Part shown: positions 9,331 to 20,254 of the stretch, one piece after another | Numbering within the stretch: position 1 is the first letter of the stretch | How the letters are laid out: the number at the start of each line of letters is the position of its first letter | Source of the DNA: Symbiodinium natans | Lineage: Eukaryota > Sar > Dinophyceae > Suessiales > Symbiodiniaceae | NCBI GenBank assembly: GCA_905221605.1 | Contig: CAJNDS010000041.1 | Location: forward strand, 1 to 64,000 | DNA length: 64,000 nt | Direction: 5' to 3' | Position numbers and translations under genes: made by a program | Notes under the pieces: generated by a model | The model's input: only the letters and a program-made list of their open reading frames with translations | What the model was told of the DNA's origin: nothing | Databases searched by the model: none

Positions 9331-12300
9331 GCAAGCCAAGTCTTGCAAGGCGTCTTTGCGCCAGAGTGACCCTTGGGTGTGCTGCCTTGCTAGGTGCAGG
9401 GCGGCTGCGCGAGGTTTCTTCCTTCGGCTTCCTCGTGCTGGGGTTGAGGGTGAGGTAGGTTGCGGCGTGTGCTCTGTGGTCTCCTGCAGCGCCGCATCTT
9501 TGCAGCTCAGGTTGCCTGCGAAGAAAGGAGTCAGTGGTTTGCCTGCAGCTTGCAAGTCTAGGAGACTTGTGAGGAATTTAAACAGGAAGGAATCCGCCAC
9601 CCCAACCCTCGCCTGAAAGTCCTTCGGTTGGGAAGTTGGTTTCTTTCAGGCTTGGGTAGGCTGGACGGACTCGGCTGCGCATTCCACAGCAAAAAAGGAC
9701 CACAGCAAAAAAAGGATGCGCCTGCCATTTGGCAAGGGAAAGGGTTTTATGGCGTGTGAAGGGTAGGTGGGTGGGTCTTTTGTGACAGTGTAACTTCAGA
9801 GACGCGATTGGTCTCAACTTGTTATGCGCCTGAGTGACGCATTTGGCGCAACGGATCCACTCCGGTCACTATTTGCATGAAAATGCCATCGGTGATGAGG
9901 ATCCTGTTTCACCCAGTGTTTCAAGTCGCCCTCCGGTTTTAGTTTCGCGTTGGTTGTCTTGCGGTTTGGGGTTGGTGTGTTGTGGCTTTGGTTGCTTGTT
10001 TGCTGGTTGTTGTGTTGCCGGGCTGTTTCACTTCGCAATCCGAGACCTGCCTACTGGGCTGCTGACGCAGTAAAGAGGCGCAAACTCAAAAACAAAGGAA
10101 ATGACCGAAAAACAAAATGTGACATCTCGAAAAGTGCTGCAAGAGAATTTCTTGTTGAAACGACAATCTTTTTGACCGATTTCACAATGGAGAAACAAAA
10201 ACTTAGAGAAGTTTGAAGAGATGGAATTCAACACCAAATTTCCACCTTGATGTGAAACACAACTGGACAAACTTTAAAAGCAGAAAGAGAAAATGAGAGG
10301 TTTTCCTTGTGTTTTTAAGAAGGACTCGCAACTTTCAAAGAGAAAGAATCACACTGAAGAAAAAATCCTCTGGGGGCGGTTGCCTTTCAGGAAATGGGTT
10401 TCTTTGGAGTCAACTCCATCCCCCGAAGGTTACCGCCCAAGATGTCACGCCCGGCAAAATCAAATTTACTGCCAAAACAAAAGTTCTTAATTTCGTGCAA
10501 TTTCAAAAAATGTTTGAAATTTTCGCAAACAAGACTTCATCAGTTTGAATCTGGTAACATACTCTGGTGTTTCGCTCGCTGCGCTCGCACAGATCAACAT
10601 TTTGCTAAAATAAAACACTTTGCGGGCTTCAAACGGTTCGGTTTGGGCGTCGCGCGCAACATTGACGTGTCAGCATTGCAGTCGTCTCGTCTGCAGTTGA
10701 TCTCTCTCCAGACGGCACTGTCAGAGCCTTTCAAAAAACAGTTTCTCAAGCATTTCAAGAGATTCTGAGGAGCCGTGCTTTCCTTGCTTTCAGCATCCAA
10801 ATGTAGGCATCAAGGTCGTGCCAGGACAGGGGGTTTGGGAGTTTTTATTCAGGGGGGCCATTTGGCTACAGAAGCAGCAACAACCCTCCGGCCCCTCACA
10901 GTTGCAGCCGAAACCAGCAATAGCAAGGGTGACAAACCGGGCTTCGAACACTTACAGTGTCGTTGCAGGCGCGATGCCTGTGGACAAACATGGAACAAAA
11001 AACTCCCAAAAATTGGAAATATCTCCAAAACTGGAGCTGCGTATTGCCAGCGAAACAGATGGGTCCTTCTGTAGGACACAAAGCATAGGGCAGCGTATAG
11101 GCTCAGATTTATGAAAATGCAGTTTTGACCAGACTTCGCATGGTTTTTCAATGAATTTTCCAAGATTTTTTCAAAGAATTTGCTTCAATAAAAATAAGCT
11201 CTGTATCTTCTTTTGCACGTCAAAAAGACAGCTCGATCTTATTCATTTCTTGTGCTGATTTTGTTTGTTCTCGCGTTAAAATGCCGCGTCAATGTTCGAG
11301 TATTGCGAACAAATTCGTGCAAACTCGTGCTATTTTAGCGGTCAAACCAGTGTTCATATTGCAAAATTTCATTGTCGAGTCAACTTCGGGCTGATTATGT
11401 GCCACTTTTCGTGCCTACTCGAGTCAATTTCGCGTTACCTCGTGCATTGCGATAGTTCGACAGCAGCTATGTCTCAAGTATCCCTCACACCCCCGCTTCG
11501 AGCAAAATGACCAGCTGTTTCAAAACCCGTTCATTTTTGCAAGTCGATGGTCTAAAATGAAGAGTTTTCAAGAGGTCACAACGGGTCACTACGGGTATTG
11601 ACGGGTTCATTTTACAAGTGATGAGAAACTCATCTTCCGGAAATGAAAAAGAGCTCATGGGTTGTTCACCTTCCAAAGTTGCATTTCTGCAACTAGTTAG
11701 TTTCATTTCCGCTCATCATTTTGCTGCAGGAACGTATCCACTTGCAGTTAACCAGCCAAGTGAACGCCGGCATGTAAAGCGGGAGACCAAATTTCGTCGG
11801 CCGTGCATGCCTGCAAGCAACAGAAACATACAAGAACCAACACACAGTAGAGATGAATCAGGAGTCATAACATGGTTTCAATACAACGCATAACCCACAT
11901 TTCATCTACTTTCCCTTGGCCCCAAACCCTGAACTCTTAACCGCGTTTTCGCTGAAACCAGCTTTTGCGTGTGCCCCAAACCCAGAAAAACACAACCCAT
12001 AGGTTCGCCCCTGTTTTGCTGAATTCATCGCTTGGAGGCCGCACACGCGACGCAACCAGATGGAGCTTCATTACTAGATTTACAAAAATTGCTGCGCATA
12101 TTTGCATCCGTACATCATTGTCACCTGTTCTTACGTGCAATTACACATTACGATACGCTGTTGCATGGCGACGATGCTTCCAGGTTTCATCACTCGCACT
12201 TTCTACCCTTATTCAACTATGGCTCGAACGAAGATCCTAAAACTTTCCGTGCAATTTCATCTCATCTGGGAGAACTGTCCCGATCTGCATTTCTCATGGA

Positions 12301-12718
12301 CTGTTGCTGATTCAGGACTCTGGCGTGTCAGCAGGGCGGCATCGCATCGCAGGGTACTCTCGCGCAGGAGTTTTGAGCAAACTACCGAGGTTGCTCTTTG
12401 ATGAAACAAGATGTTCGCGGAAGGCAGGTGAGGAGAGGGCACGTAGCTTGGCGCCCAAGGCCGCTTTCATCATGTTGCATCCTTGAGTCATTTGCACATG
12501 TTGCGTGTCCCGATGTAGTTGCTATGTTCCAGTGTCAAAAGATGCTGTGCATACACGTTCCAGTGTCGTCCACCTGGTGCTCAGAAATGGGTCACTTCCA
12601 TGGTGTGTCAGTCAGTCTTAGTGAAGTTGTGTCTACTCAAGTAGCGGCACTGAGAACCGCGGCAACAGATGAAGCTCTTTATTGCGTATCACATTCTCGC
12701 ATTCTCGACATTCCTTGC
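9331..12718. other. Long gene-poor stretch
   Basis: 3.4 kb without a recognisable gene. 9607-9648 has CCTGAAAG ... CTTTCAGG arms around a 26-base loop. 10370-10445 has a GGGGGCGG...CCGCCC hairpin. 10570-10590 has a short CGCTCGCTGCGCTCGC palindrome. 11283-11450 is studded with CGTGC and TCGAGT words. Open frames are short, overlapping and without motifs. It may hold upstream sequence for the gene starting at 12746. Confidence 0.45.
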
Positions 12719-12743
12719 CTCCAACACCTTGCCTTCTGTGCAG
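12719..12743 (+). promoter_or_regulatory. Probable spliced-leader acceptor before ATG 12746
   Basis: A pyrimidine-rich run (CTCCAACACCTTGCCTTCTG) ends in CAG at 12741-12743, two bases before an ATG in the context GCCATGGC. In dinoflagellates mRNAs receive a trans-spliced leader at such AG sites. The position supports 12746 rather than any upstream in-frame start. Inference from pattern only. Confidence 0.4.
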
Positions 12744-12745
12744 CC

Positions 12746-14740
12746 ATGGCAATCATCCCTTTGCTCTGCTGGATCATATGGCAACAAGCTGATGCTCAGC
12801 TGCATCAGTGGACGGTCCAACGTGGTGGATCAGGATGGGACATAGCTCAATGCCTCCTTGTGGACTCGTCCGGAAACATCGTGGTGGGTGGAAAAACATC
12901 GAGCTCCTTGGATGGAAACAGCAATGCGGGTGGAGAAGACATCTTTTTGATGAAGTTCAACGATGAAGGCACTCACCAATGGACCGTTCAACACGGTGGC
13001 TCAGACGCTGATGGTGCTCATGCCCTCCAACTGGACTTGTCCGGAAACATCGTGGTGGCCGGATTTACAAAGAGCTCCTTGGATGGAAACAGCAACGCGG
13101 GTGGCTTTGACTTCTTTCTGATGAAGTTCACCGGCGAAGGCATTCGCCAATGGACGGTTCAACATGGTGGATCACATGACGATGCAGTTTATGCCCTCCA
13201 GCTGGACGGGTCCGGAAATATCGTGGTGGCCGGAAGAACGATGAGCTCTTTGGATGGAAACACCAATGCGGGCGGCCTCGACATCTTTCTGATGAAGCTC
13301 ACCGGTGAAGGCAATGTCCAGTGGACGGTTCAACGAGGTGGCGCAGGCTCTGATGAAGTTTTTGCCCTCCAGCTCGACTGGTTCGACAATGCCGTGGTGG
13401 CCGGAACAACATCGAGCTCCTTGGATGGAAACACCAATGCGGGCACATTCGACATCTTTCTGATGAAGTTCAACGATGAAGGCAGTCACCAGTGGACGGT
13501 TCAACACGGTGGATCACTTGACGATGGTGCCCGTGCCCTCCAATTGGACTGGTCCGGACATATCGTGGTGGCCGGATTTACAAGGAGCTCCTTGGATGGA
13601 AACAGCAATGCGGGCGGCCTTGACATGTTTCTGATGAAGTTCACCGGTGAAGGCAATGTCCAGTGGACGGTTCAACGCGGTGGCTCAGCATATGATGATG
13701 CTTTTGCCCTCCAGCTCGACTGGTTCGGAAATGCCGTGGTGACCGGCTACACGGAGAGCTCCTTGGATGGAAACAGCAATGCGGGCGGACAAGACATCTT
13801 TCTGATGAAGTTCAATAGCGAAGGCCTTCATGAGTGGACGGTTCAACGCGGTGGATCAAATCATGATTTTCCTTGGGCCCTCCAACTGGACTCGTCCGAA
13901 AATGCCATCGTGGCCGGACGTACACAGAGCTCTTTGGATGGAAACATTCATTCGGGCCACCATGACATGTTTTTGATGAAATTCAACATCCCCACCACCA
14001 CCACCACCGTCACCGCCACCATCACCACCGCCACCACCATCACCGCCACCATCACCACCATCGCCGCCACCATCACCACCACCACCCCCATCACCACCAC
14101 CATCACCACCATCACCACCATCACCACCACCGTCACCACCGTCACCACCGTCACCACCGTCACCACCGTCACCACTGCCACCGCCACCGCCACCGCCACC
14201 GCGATCGCAACCACCGACGGCGCCAGCGCCAGCGCCAGCACCACGGGTGCTAGCACCGCCATCCCCGCCACCAACGCAACATTGGGATGCGATGCTCCCG
14301 TTTGGGCGAATCCCCCGCTTTTGGTAAACTTTGATCCTGCGAATGGGGCCTTCGGGGTTCTGCCTGGATCGGACTTCGTGTTCACCTTCGACAAGGGGAT
14401 AGCGATTGCTCAGGGCAACTGGAGCATCACACTTCTTGAGACTTTGGGGAATTCCGCTGGGCCTGATGTGCCTTTAAGGGTGATTGCGGATATTGCCCTG
14501 GACTCAGCAAGAGTGAAGAGTGTGGGGAAAGTCTTAACCGTCCAGCTGGCTCCGTTCACCAGCAAGGGTTCCACATATTCGCTGGAAATACCGGCCTGTG
14601 CCATTATTGACACCGCTGGATACTCATTTCCGGGCTTGCTCGAAGGAACTTTGTGGTTTCACACCGCAGTGGACGTATTCATCGTGCCTATCTCTGGGTC
14701 CTTTGATGTCAGCGTGGGATCTCCAGAAGGATTTGTCCAG
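12746..14740 (+). CDS. Exon 1 of membrane PARP: seven-bladed SBBP propeller and Ig-like domain
   Basis: This is the extracellular part of the protein continued at 15149-15964 and 16239-19418. The frame is open from 12401, but ATG 12746 gives a textbook signal peptide (MAIIPLLCWIIWQQADA, cleavage after ADA) and follows a good acceptor. Residues 20-414 are exactly seven tandem 57-residue repeats (171 bp each, starting at 12803, 12974, 13145, 13316, 13487, 13658 and 13829). Each is of the form QWTVQxGGSxxD...SGNIVVAG then SSLDGNSNAGGxDIFLMKF, the SBBP beta-propeller repeat, and seven copies make one closed propeller. About 95 residues of Thr/Ile/Val then Ala/Ser/Thr (13988-14280) form a stalk encoded by CAC/ACC microsatellite DNA. 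Residues ~515-650 (FDPANGAFGVLPGSDFVFTF...) fit the SbsA/Big_5 Ig-like fold. The frame stops at 14779, but splicing at CAG|GAGCGT (14740/14741) joins in phase to 15149. Ligand unknown. Confidence 0.88.
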
Positions 14741-15148
14741 GAGCGTGCCGACGTGCAAACATCTGAACTAAGAGCTTAATTGTAAACGCTTGAACGCGCC
14801 GCCTCGGCAGCCGGGCCGGTCCACGGACAGGAAAGGAGGAAAGACTGGGAAAGGCTTCAAAAAAGGGGAGGGGGTCCCAGGAAGGTCCCCGCAGTCCTAG
14901 GGGGGGTTCAGGGCGGTCTGGGGGTTCTCAGGAGGGGTCCCAAAGGGGGGGGGGTGCCATATAGGGGGGGGGTTCGTCACAAAGTTTGGCACGGGAGAAG
15001 GGTTGGGTTAGGGGGAAGGAGACCGGATCCCGTGTCTGCTTGTTCCAAACGCGTCTCGGCAGCAAGCCGAGGCGAATTAGGCCTTAAACTTCAAACGCTC
15101 TAGATTCTCAACTTCTCAGACCTCATCCTGTGCCGTGAGCTGTTGCAG
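14741..15148 (+). other. Intron 1 of membrane PARP gene (GA-AG), G-run rich
   Basis: 408 bp beginning GAGCG and ending TTGCAG. It holds several G7-G10 runs (14899-14969) able to form G-quadruplexes on the + strand. The intron is assigned because the joined sequence continues one domain (ISGSFDVSVGSPEGFVQ followed by EPALPKILADALGG) and phase closes. If the exon-1 stop at 14777-14779 is real instead, the propeller protein would be a separate secreted protein. Confidence 0.6.
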
Positions 15149-15964
15149 GAGCCGGCTTTACCAAAAATCCTGGCAGATGCGCTGGGCGGCTTGTGGGGCT
15201 GGGCGGTCGTGCACGTGAACCTCACCTTGGCACCCGTGGCAGGACGAAGGCTGGCATCCCTTGTCCAGGTGGACTTTCTTGCCGAAAAGGCCTTGGGATC
15301 CGCAGAAGATGCTGCGCAGCACGCGTCGGACTTTGCCAGCAGTCTCTCTTCCGTGGGCCGCATGGCTTACGTACTCACGTCCAACCCGAAGAGCGGGTTT
15401 CACGTCGGTGCATGGACTGTGCGGGTGTCTGAGTCCTGTACGGTTTTTTGCTGCCAGAGTCACGCCTAGAACTTTCGATGCAGCTGAGGCTCGACCGAAC
15501 TCATGGACCGCATGAACGAAGCCATCGCAGCAGGGCTTTCGTCCAGGTGGACGGACTTCGCCATTACTGCTGTGAGCACCTTTGTTGCCGAAGCCTCTCC
15601 AACTGCGCCGCTTGGCGCCACCCCGAGTACATCCTCATCAGCCTCGCAAGTCTCCCAGAGGGCCCCGGATGCGGCAGGCGGCAAGGGGGTAGTAAAACAT
15701 AGCAAAACGCAACTCTGACGGTTCGACCCCCAAAGGCGTCTCGCTAGCCCAGTGGGTTTGCGTCGGGAGGGCTAGGCCGGCGTGCCACATGTGCCAGAAC
15801 ACAAACACTTGACCTGTAAGTCAAGAGAGCCAGTGGTACTCTCAACAGGCGGTGCGAGCGGCGTGAGCGGTGTGTTGGTGGCCATGGCTGTGGTGGCCTC
15901 ACTTCTGGCGTGCGGACTAGCGTTTGTTGCCTGGTGGTGCTGCTGGCAAAGGAGTGCGAGCCAG
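15149..15964 (+). CDS. Exons 2-4 of membrane PARP: SEA-like region and transmembrane helix
   Basis: Exons 15149-15356, 15489-15677 and 15849-15964. The joined protein runs from ISGSFDVSVGSPEGFVQ in exon 1 through VVHVNLTLAP, LVQVDFLAE, SSLSSVGSTELMDRMNEA and WTDFAITAVSTFVAEASP. The alternating strand-helix pattern resembles SEA-like juxtamembrane modules of dinoflagellate surface proteins (pattern judgement). Exon 4 encodes a Gly/Ser hinge and one strong membrane helix (VLVAMAVVASLLACGLAFVAWW) followed by CCWQRSASQ, a short basic/cysteine cytoplasmic start. Introns 15357-15488 and 15678-15848 are GC-AG, and all three exons begin with G after AG. Intron 15965-16238 is GT-AG and joins exon 4 to the cytoplasmic exons in phase 0. 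The orientation (signal peptide outside, PARP inside) follows from the single helix. Confidence 0.6.
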
Positions 15965-16238
15965 GTGGGACATGCGTAAGCCCGATCCTGCAAGTTATCA
16001 TCCCTAGCCCCAGAGATAAACTTTCTGGCAGTTGTGTTCGATGCCCAGCAGCAGAACCAGATAAGAAGTTTGGCTACAATCTCAAGATCGCATCAAGTAT
16101 GACCACATGTAACCGCTCACCCTCCAAGGGAAGTGCCTCCTTTAGCTGACGTCGGACGTTATGCAGCCTTTTTGGAATTTCTTGTAGCTTGTGTCCCCAG
16201 CTTTCTGCCTGAACTGACCACTCTCCACCAGTGGCAAG

Positions 16239-19200
16239 GTGTCGCCGGAGGAGGTCAACTTCGACAACGATGCCAACTGTGATTCCTCAGAGAAGGTCCG
16301 TGCTTCACGGCTGCCTGTCAATCCACGCCCCAAAGACCCTGCAGACACTTTGCCGCAGAAAGGCATGTCAAGCCCGCAGGAGCACCTGGGCGAGAACCCC
16401 TCTTCCCTCCGCATCGTGGCTGACGGGGGGGAGCCATCGGCACCTCCTGAGATCAAGGCCACGGTCAAGGCAGCAACCCTAAACCCTAAACCCTAAACCC
16501 TAAACCCTAAACCCTAAACCCTAAACCCTAAACCCTAAACCCTAAACCCTAAACCCTAAACCCTAAACCCTAAACCCTAAACCCTAAACCCTAAACCCTA
16601 AACCCTAAACCCTAAACCAGACCCCCAAACCTGGTTTCAAGCTGCTCTCCTAGCCCGGGCTGCGACCAAGGTTCGCCATGAAGGGACCACAGCCCAATCG
16701 CCTCAGAAAGTCAAGGCCACGGTCAAGGAAGCTGGGCTGCCTTTACTTGACTCCCCAAGCCCGAGGATCCCTTAAGCAACATAAGATGTAATATAATATA
16801 TTATGGTAGTATAATACAATATAGTATAATTATTATGATATAACAAGGGCTATCTTTTACAATCTAATACAAGACAAGATAAGACAATGCAATACAAGAC
16901 AATGTAATTTAATATACCTAATTAGAATAGAATATAATATAATAGAGAAAATAGATTATGGGATAATATCATATACTATAATCATACAAGATAATTGTAA
17001 CACTATATAATATAAGATAAGATAAGATACGATAAAATGATATAATATAACATACAATATAGTAGAATAAAGATATATAGTATAATTTGAGTTCATTCAA
17101 TTTAATGAAAAGGTTTAATTTTGAATTCAATTAATGTAATGTAATCTAGTATAATATCATATAAGATGGCATAACATAACATACTACAATATAATATCAT
17201 ATTATATATTACAAAAACATCATATAAACTAACATGTAATAGAAGATCATATTACATAACATAAATAATAAATTTGCCTCCCTAACAGCCAAGGCTCGCG
17301 AGAAGACTGGAGCCCAGGGCCACGGGCTGTCTTTGGAGCCGCCCGTGGCCTGGTCGCCGCAGACGATCTCTCAGGGATGGAGCGTGATGCCCTTGGACTC
17401 AGACACGTTGGATCGGGTGAAGCAGCTCTTCGTGGTCACCATGCCGCAAGAGCTAGGCAAGGGCCGCGATGCGCAGAAGTATGGCCGAAGCTACCAGAAC
17501 CTTGAAGTCACCTGCGCGTGGCGCCTGGAGTACCCAAGCCAGTGGCTGAAGTATGCTGCCGAGCGGAATTCGGTCAACATGAACATGCAGCAGTTACGCC
17601 GCCAGGCGATTCCTCTCCAAACCTGGACGAGCAAGCTGGAGGCAGGCCTTTCTAGGGCTTATGGGTTTGAGGGTCGGCGGGCATAGGAGGGTGAGGGGTT
17701 TAGGGTCTATTTTAGGGGCTTTGTTTTCAAAACTAAGGTTTAGGGGTGTAGGGTTCAAGGGTTTAGGGGTGAAGGGACTTAGCGTTTAGGGTTTAGTTGC
17801 ATCGAGAGTTGTCCAGATGCCCTGGCACCAACAGGAAGCCTCCAAGAACATGCCGGGGACGCTGCATGCAGAGGTCCGACACCTGAACTAAACCCGAACC
17901 CTGTACGCGTAATCCTTAAAGAGCAAGTTCAGCTGTTTAGGGGCTCCAAAACACTACTGTACGACAACGCAAATATCGCGACCGCCATATGCCACGTCCG
18001 CTACCCCGAACATCTTCCACAGCGCAGCCGTGCTAGCACCCCTGCATCCATGCTCCCTGCTTCTCAAGATATAGATTGACCCTACGAAACCATGGACATC
18101 TTAGGACATCTTAAAGCAATCATACCAAGATGTCCACCTTGACCGCACATCCGCAAGCTTGAACACAAAATTCCAGAAAGCATCCCTAGAAGGTCGGGGA
18201 GCGGTTCCTGCTTCACGGCACGAACCCTGCGCGCATCCTGGACATCCTCCACCAAGGCTTCAGCGACAAGCTGGCGAGCCTCAACGGGATGTTCGGTGCC
18301 GGGAGAGCTCCACTTCCTCCGACACCACTAAACCCAAAACCCGAAACCCCAAAAAGCCCCAAAAGCCTCTTGTTGGGGTTCTTCGGGCCGTTGCCAAAGA
18401 ATAGAACCCCCTGAAGGTGCTGGAAGCTACGTCGCCGAAGACCCAGAGAAGATTGACCAGTACACCACGCCGGATCCAGGCCTACCCTAAACCCTAAACA
18501 ATAAATCCTCCTGTCTGACTCAAAAGTGAGAGCCAAGGGCCCGGGCCCGTTTCGCTCCCCTAAGGTCAAGATCACAAACCCCAAAAGCTCCTTGCAGTAG
18601 GGCAGTGTCCCTGATAGGGCTCGATGGTTTAGGGTTGTTGTCTCGCGTGCTCATCGCTCTAGCTTGTGAGCTGACACTGACACATTTGCACTTGTACACC
18701 CTAGGCCCGCTCTTAAACCTCACTCCTTGAACCCTACGCCCTCATCTCACAGGATTCGAGGTGCCTGGATTGGAGGAGCTCCACTCGCGCCTCTACCGGG
18801 CAGGCGGAAATGCGCACCCAGGAGATCAGTGAAATCTCTGCTCCCTGAGATGAAACGTGAATCGCCAGAACCCTCTATTTTTTTACGCCCCGACCCCGAA
18901 AGCTTTGACCTAAAAGCGGACAATGGCGTGTAGGCTGAGCCGCCTTGAAATTGCCTGACAGGCCCCTGGGTTGAGTGTTTTAGGGTTGAAGGTTCGGTTT
19001 TTTGGGGGTTTGCGGGAGAAGGAGAAGACACCTTCTACTGCTTCCTGGTCCGTGCGGTCTGCGGTGCCTGCCAGGTGCCCTCGCTTTTTCAAGAGCCAGC
19101 AACCCCCAAACCCTATAACTAATTACCCTAAACCCTGCAAAAATATAAACCATGCACTTGATCACAGCTTAGGTGGTGGAAGGCCTTGACAAGGATCGGC

Positions 19201-19418
19201 TCAGGGACGCAGATTCTGGGACAGAGGTGTTTCTGACACCAGATCGCCGCGTGCTGAGCCACATTCCACACGCCTCGCCATCCCTCTCCTACCATACCTT
19301 GGTGGTGAACGTCGCGAAGCGCAAGGTTCCCGCTGGTGTTTACAGATTCCGTGAGGTTGTCCTCTTCGACGGCAATCGCATCTACCCAGAGTATCTCTTG
19401 GCCTATCGCAGGATCTAA
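16239..19418 (+). CDS. Exons 5-12 of membrane PARP: cytoplasmic tail and ADP-ribosyltransferase domain
   Basis: Exons 16239-16469, 16671-16730, 17294-17641, 18193-18295, 18417-18479, 18753-18821, 19022-19074 and 19173-19418 (stop TAA). The first two encode a Pro/Ser/Lys-rich tail with a duplicated KATVK motif. 17294-17641 carries the N-terminal PARP strand-helix region (GWSVMPLDSDTLDRVKQLF, LWxY-like WLKYAAER). The catalytic fold follows: ERFLLHGTNPARILDILHQG (NAD-binding HGT), MFGAGSYVAEDPEKIDQYT (GxYxAE), EELHSRLYRAGGNAHPG, TFYCFLVRAV, then YRFREVVLFDGNRIYPEYLL. The H-Y-E triad is present (approximately H1057, Y1088, E1206), so transferase activity and possibly chain formation are plausible. 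Donors are GC, GC, GC, GT, GC, GA and GT. Phases close exactly to 1,227 codons counted from 12746. The segment between SKLE and VGERF is short for PARPs; a missed microexon is possible. Confidence 0.85.
16473..16617. repeat. Perfect CCCTAAA array (~20 copies) inside a PARP intron
   Basis: About 20 uninterrupted copies of the plant/dinoflagellate telomere unit, C-rich strand on +. It lies wholly inside intron 16470-16670 (GC donor, AG acceptor) between two tail exons of the membrane PARP. It is therefore interstitial and transcribed, not a chromosome end. Confidence 0.97.
16780..17275. repeat. AT-rich low-complexity block within PARP intron 16731-17293
   Basis: ~495 bp made of TATAATA, GATAAGATA and CAATATAG words, sharply bounded by normal GC-rich sequence. 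No reading frame. It occupies most of the longest intron of the gene. It could be expanded simple sequence or organelle-like AT DNA; I see no gene in it. Confidence 0.85.
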
Positions 19419-19543
19419 GCTGTCGCTCTTCATCGTGGACGGCCTGGGTTCAAGGCACAAGCCGAGCCATTCCGTTCGACGCCCTCGATGGGGCCTTTTC
19501 GGAGACTGATGACGGATCTGAGTCGTACGTTTCATGACGTTTC

Positions 19544-19904
19544 ATGACTTTACAGTGGAGGGAGGACGCATGCTTAGCCTCTGTTGGGACCGATAATGCC
19601 ACTGCGAATTGGAGGGCACTACTAAGTAGGTCACGACCAGCGTGTCAAAAGTTTGATTTTGGAGATTCGGTGTGCTACTGGCGCCGGCAAAATACCGGTA
19701 GCCAGAACCGAAGTGACAAGGGGCGGTGGCACGGACCAGCTCAAGTAATATATGCCGACAATCGCATTGTATATCTTAGTCACTGTGGTTTTCTGATCAG
19801 AGCCTCCCCTGAGCAGTCTCACCCAGTGTCTGTGAGGGAGTGGCTTTCCGTCAGTCAGCAGCAGAACCCTTCCAGGCCTGCCGCAAGTCACGTTGTAGAT
19901 CTAA
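19544..19904 (+). pseudogene. Retroelement integrase C-terminal segment
   Basis: The frame reads WRALLSRSRPACQKFDFGDSV then YWRRQNTGSQNRSDKGRWHGPAQVI and YLSHCGFLIRASPEQ. The order F-x-GD-x-V-x-YW, KGRWxGPAxV, LxHxGxLIRAxPEQ is the integrase C-terminal module found in copia-like elements of dinoflagellates and fungi. There is no integrase core upstream; the previous 120 bp is the 3' flank of the PARP gene. A further RT-proximal piece of the same kind of element lies at 20255-20515. The two are separated by telomere-like repeats. Confidence 0.65.
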
Positions 19905-20180
19905 TGCCTAAACCCTAAACCCTAAACCCTAAACCCTAAACCCTTAACCCTTAAACCCTTAACCCTTAAACCCTAAACCCTAAACCCTAAAACGGGGGTT
20001 TTAGCTAAGGGGATGTTCCCTAAGGGAACCCCCCCAAGGTGCAGCTGACATGACTCCTGTCACGGAACTGTGCATGGGTGTTCACGAGCAACCAGACATG
20101 GAAATCTCCCCTGGTATAGGGTTTGGGGTTTAGGGTTTATATAGGGTTTAGGGTTTAGGGTTTAGGGGTTAGGGTAGTTG
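19905..20180. repeat. Degenerate telomere-like block between two pol fragments
   Basis: C-strand CCCTAAA/CCCTTAA units (19912-19991), then a unique 120-bp piece, then G-strand TTTAGGG units (20109-20178). The two orientations face each other around the unique piece. The block sits where a retroelement reading frame would otherwise continue, so it may behave as an intron or insertion within the former element. Confidence 0.85.
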
Positions 20181-20254
20181 CAGAAGTACCCGGCTCGTGA
20201 CATACCCGTCCCCGAAGCGGGATGATGACCTTGTTTTTGCGGATGCCCAAAGGT

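Noticed and set aside
9607-9648. Riboswitch or transcription terminator from the CCTGAAAG hairpin
   Set aside because: A simple eight-base stem with a long loop in a eukaryotic spacer; no bacterial-type context.
12398-12745. Longer N-terminus of the propeller protein from the upstream in-frame codons
   Set aside because: The extension has no homology-like features, would bury the signal peptide, and a good acceptor sits directly before ATG 12746.
13948-14394. 148-codon Val/Met-rich frame on the minus strand
   Set aside because: It is the shadow of the CAC/ACC microsatellite that encodes the Thr-rich stalk on the + strand.
16001-16150. An extra exon between the membrane helix and the tail (EPDKKFGYNLKIAS)
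   Set aside because: No acceptor followed by G gives the right phase, while direct joining of 15964 to 16239 does.
16473-16617. CRISPR array
   Set aside because: The repeats are contiguous 7-mers without spacers in a eukaryotic context.
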